Origin: Paracidovorax oryzae ATCC 19882
GTDB taxonomy: Bacteria; Pseudomonadota; Gammaproteobacteria; Burkholderiales; Burkholderiaceae_C
NCBI RefSeq assembly: GCF_000687165.1
Contig: NZ_JMKU01000008.1
Coordinates: forward strand, 62,001-126,000
Direction: 5' to 3'
Length of the DNA stretch: 64,000 nucleotides
The notes beneath the pieces are model-generated. The model searched no databases. It was not told the DNA's origin and saw nothing but the letters and a program-made list of their open reading frames with translations. The translations under genes and the position numbers were made by a program. This document shows positions 62,287 to 64,000 of this stretch, piece after piece; position 1 is the stretch's first letter, and the number at the start of each line of letters is the position of its first letter.

Positions 62287-62915
62287 TGGAACCCGTCTCC
62301 AACGCCACCGTGTACATCGTGGACGACGACGCCGGCGTGCGCGAAGCGCTCGCCTGGCTGCTGCGATCGCGCCGCGTACCCAGCGAGTCCTTCGACAGTG
62401 CGGAGGCCTTCGAGGCCATGCTGGGCGACAGGCCCGTGCTGCGCCAGCCGTGCTGCCTGCTGCTGGACGTGCGCATGCCCGGCATGAGCGGGCTGGCGCT
62501 GTTCGACCGGCTGGCCGAGCGCGGGCTGATCGGGGCCCTGCCGGTGATCTTCCTCACCGGCCATGCCGATGTGCCCACGGCTGTGGCCACCGTGAAGCGC
62601 GGCGCCTTCGATTTCTGCGAGAAGCCTTTCTCGGACAACCTGCTGGTGGACCGCATCGAGCAGGCCCTGGCGCAATCCGCCCGGTACCTGGAAGAAGCGC
62701 ACCAGCGCAACGACCTGCGGCACCGGCTCGCCGAACTCACGGAGCGCGAGAGCGACGTGATGCGCCTGGTGGTGGAAGGCCTGCCCAACAAGCTGATCGC
62801 GGACCAGCTAGACATCAGCGTGCGCACGGTGGAGGTCCACCGCGCGCGCGTTTTCGACAAGATGCAGGTCAAATCCGCCGTGGAGCTGGCGAACCTGCTG
62901 CGCTCGGCCGGTTGA
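62286..62915 (+). CDS. FixJ/DctR-family response regulator
   Basis: A 209-residue regulator with receiver (about 8-125) and LuxR-type HTH (about 142-205). The acidic pocket is VYIVDDDAGV, the phosphoacceptor Asp is in CCLLLDVRMPGMSGL, and the switch residues are LTGHADVPTAVATVKRGA with the Lys of EKPFSDN. The HTH reads LTERESDVMRLVVEGLPNKLIADQLDISVRTVEVHRARVF. Start ATG 62286 shares a base with the kinase stop (TGATG), so they are a coupled pair. Target genes are not visible in this window. Confidence 0.95.
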   Translation: MEPVSNATVYIVDDDAGVREALAWLLRSRRVPSESFDSAEAFEAMLGDRPVLRQPCCLLLDVRMPGMSGLALFDRLAERGLIGALPVIFLTGHADVPTAVATVKRGAFDFCEKPFSDNLLVDRIEQALAQSARYLEEAHQRNDLRHRLAELTERESDVMRLVVEGLPNKLIADQLDISVRTVEVHRARVFDKMQVKSAVELANLLRSAG

Positions 62916-62933
62916 CCGGGCAGCAGGCAGGCG

Positions 62934-63587
62934 TCAGCCCTGGCGAGGGCGCTCGCCCACGTAGATCTCCACGCGGCGGTTGCGTGCGCGGCCGTCGGCC
63001 GTGTCGTTGGTGGCCACGGGTTCGCGCGCGCCCCGGCCTTCCACCTGGATGCGCGCCCCGCTCACGCCGCGGGAGGTGAGGTAGTTGCGCGTGCTGGTGG
63101 CCCGGTCGAGCGACAGCGGATTGTTGATGGAATCGTTGCCGGTGGAGTCGGTGTAGCCGACGATGCGCACCTCGGCATTGGGATTGTTGCGCAACCCTTC
63201 GGCGAAACGGTCCAGCACCGGGGCGAAGTTGGGCTGGATGTCGGAGCGGTTGGTCGCGAACGAGATGTCGCTGGGAATGTCGAGCTTGAGCTGGTTGTCC
63301 TGCGTCTGGGTGACCACCACGCCGGTGCCCTGCGTTACCTGCTGCATTTCCTGCTTCTGGCGCTCCATGTGCTGGGACCAGATGTAGGTGCCCAGGGCGC
63401 CCACGCCAGCGCCGATCAGCGCGCCGGTGCCGGCATTGCCGCCCGTCACGGCGCCCAGGACGGCGCCGCCGGCGGCACCCACGCCCGCGCCGGTGGCGGT
63501 GCGGCGCTGGGTATCGGTCATGTTGGCGCAGCCGCTGGCGAGCAGCACGGCAGCGGTGGCGGCGATGAGTGTGCGGGAAGTGCGCAT
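62934..63587 (-). CDS. OmpA-family outer-membrane lipoprotein with glycine-zipper region
   Basis: A 217-residue protein. A lipobox (VLLASGCAN, Cys about residue 20) follows the signal peptide. A glycine-rich zipper (about 31-70: TGAGVGAAGGAVLGAVTGGN) could insert in the membrane. The OmpA-like peptidoglycan-binding domain covers about 105-215: LKLDIPSDISFATNRSDIQP, IVGYTDSTGNDSINNPLSLDRA and VEGRGAREPVATNDTADGRARNRRVEI, including the Asp and Arg that bind diaminopimelate. It tethers the outer membrane to the wall. AGGAG site eight bases before ATG 63587. It converges with the response-regulator gene. Confidence 0.95.
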   Translation of the reverse strand: MRTSRTLIAATAAVLLASGCANMTDTQRRTATGAGVGAAGGAVLGAVTGGNAGTGALIGAGVGALGTYIWSQHMERQKQEMQQVTQGTGVVVTQTQDNQLKLDIPSDISFATNRSDIQPNFAPVLDRFAEGLRNNPNAEVRIVGYTDSTGNDSINNPLSLDRATSTRNYLTSRGVSGARIQVEGRGAREPVATNDTADGRARNRRVEIYVGERPRQG

Positions 63588-63738
63588 GGAAGTTCTCCTG
63601 TTGTCGTTCGGTGGGACGCCATGGCCAGCCCGCAATGCAGCGGAGTGCGGCCGGCACGGCTGGCGCCTGGAGGCATTTTTCGCGTGCCCGAACCCATCCG
63701 TGACCCGGCGGAGGCCGCCTGCCCTTGCAGGCCCCGTC

Positions 63739-63873
63739 CTACTTTCCGTCGTCCGGCGGCCGGCTGTCCGGCGGGGGCAACTCGCCCCGCCGCCGCCCGG
63801 AGAACATGGTCCACCACACGATGGCGACCAGCACGGCGAGTGCCAGCAATGCTTCAAGCAAAATCAGCCCCAT
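63739..63873 (-). CDS. small single-helix membrane protein (44 residues)
   Basis: The frame from ATG 63873 encodes one hydrophobic helix (LILLEALLALAVLVAIVWWTMF, residues 3-24) followed by a basic then Pro/Asp-rich tail (SGRRRGELPPPDSRPPDDGK). The ribosome-binding site is strong (GGAG twice, 6 and 12 bases upstream). Its start codon overlaps the start codon of the divergent lipoprotein gene on the other strand (shared CATG). No function known; small proteins of this shape are common but poorly annotated. Confidence 0.6.
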   Translation of the reverse strand: MGLILLEALLALAVLVAIVWWTMFSGRRRGELPPPDSRPPDDGK

Positions 63874-64000
63874 GAATCTCCGTCTCCTGCGCCTGGTGAC
63901 AACGGCGCTGATTGTAGGAACGCTGGCTGCCTGTTCCACGCCGCCGCCCGTTCTGCCGCCGGCCACCACGCCTTCCGGCCCGCTCATCACCCTGCCTCCG
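63872..64000 (+). CDS. putative lipoprotein, N-terminal part (runs off the right edge)
   Basis: From ATG 63872 the frame reads MNLRLLRLVTTALIVGTLAACSTPPP and continues open to the window end. The basic N-region, hydrophobic core and lipobox GTLAAC (Cys21) make a convincing lipoprotein signal. The mature part seen (STPPPVLPPATTPSGPLITL) is proline-rich. The ribosome-binding site is poor, and the start overlaps the divergent small gene, so the promoter would have to lie within that gene. The rest of the protein is outside the window. Confidence 0.6.
   Translation, partial: MNLRLLRLVTTALIVGTLAACSTPPPVLPPATTPSGPLITLPP

Overview
The window comes from a GC-rich betaproteobacterium. The gene repertoire and protein style point to the Comamonadaceae (Acidovorax/Paracidovorax type): TctC-like extracytoplasmic receptors, arginine-pathway argC of the short type, TerC paralogues, type IV pilin and a Burkholderiales-type gene order. 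This assignment is inference from recognised families, not from a marker gene. There are no rRNA, tRNA, CRISPR or IS sequences that I can see. Almost everything is chromosomal core, with two accessory regions standing out.

Layout. 1-4.4 kb: a secreted DUF1501/DUF1800 pair and a chemoreceptor. 4.7-6.1 kb: two small-molecule exporters (EamA-like, SMR). 6.1-9.3 kb: a metallo-hydrolase plus TctC-type binding protein, preceded by a LysR regulator gene and tandem LysR-type boxes. 9.3-14.7 kb: housekeeping genes on the minus strand (pyrF, pgk, azlCD, fmt, an OmlA-like lipoprotein, def). 14.9-20.7 kb: LysM protein, dprA, argC, sucCD. 20.7-23.3 kb: a TerC gene behind a strongly structured leader, then a PP2C phosphatase and an FHA protein.

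23.4-28.7 kb is the first accessory region. A major type IV pilin gene with a sigma-54-type promoter and its own terminator is followed by four tightly packed genes of clearly lower G+C. They encode a polytopic GT-C-like membrane protein, a GtrA-family flippase-like protein, a UDP-galactopyranose-mutase-like flavoprotein and a TfpX/TfpZ pilin accessory protein. I read this as a pilin modification (glycosylation) locus.

28.7-39.1 kb: moaC, a BepA-like M48 protease, small membrane proteins, a second TerC gene, two small cysteine-rich proteins, yaeQ, purB, a glutathione transferase, a glutathione peroxidase and a degenerate HD-GYP-like protein.

39.2-51.8 kb is the second accessory region, all on the minus strand. 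Transcription starts with a single-module NRPS (C-A-T-thioester reductase, A-domain code typical of serine), then a GT1 glycosyltransferase and a 57-residue MbtH-like protein. A TetR gene with an adjacent palindromic operator and a complete OMF-MFP-RND efflux operon follow. Together this looks like a compact biosynthesis-plus-export cluster for a glycosylated, reductively released serine derivative. It is the most novel-looking system in the window.

52.2-64 kb: glnE, yhdP, a nitrilase-family amidase, a DctS/FixL-like histidine kinase with a FixJ-like regulator, an OmpA-family lipoprotein, and a divergent pair of small genes whose start codons overlap at the right edge.
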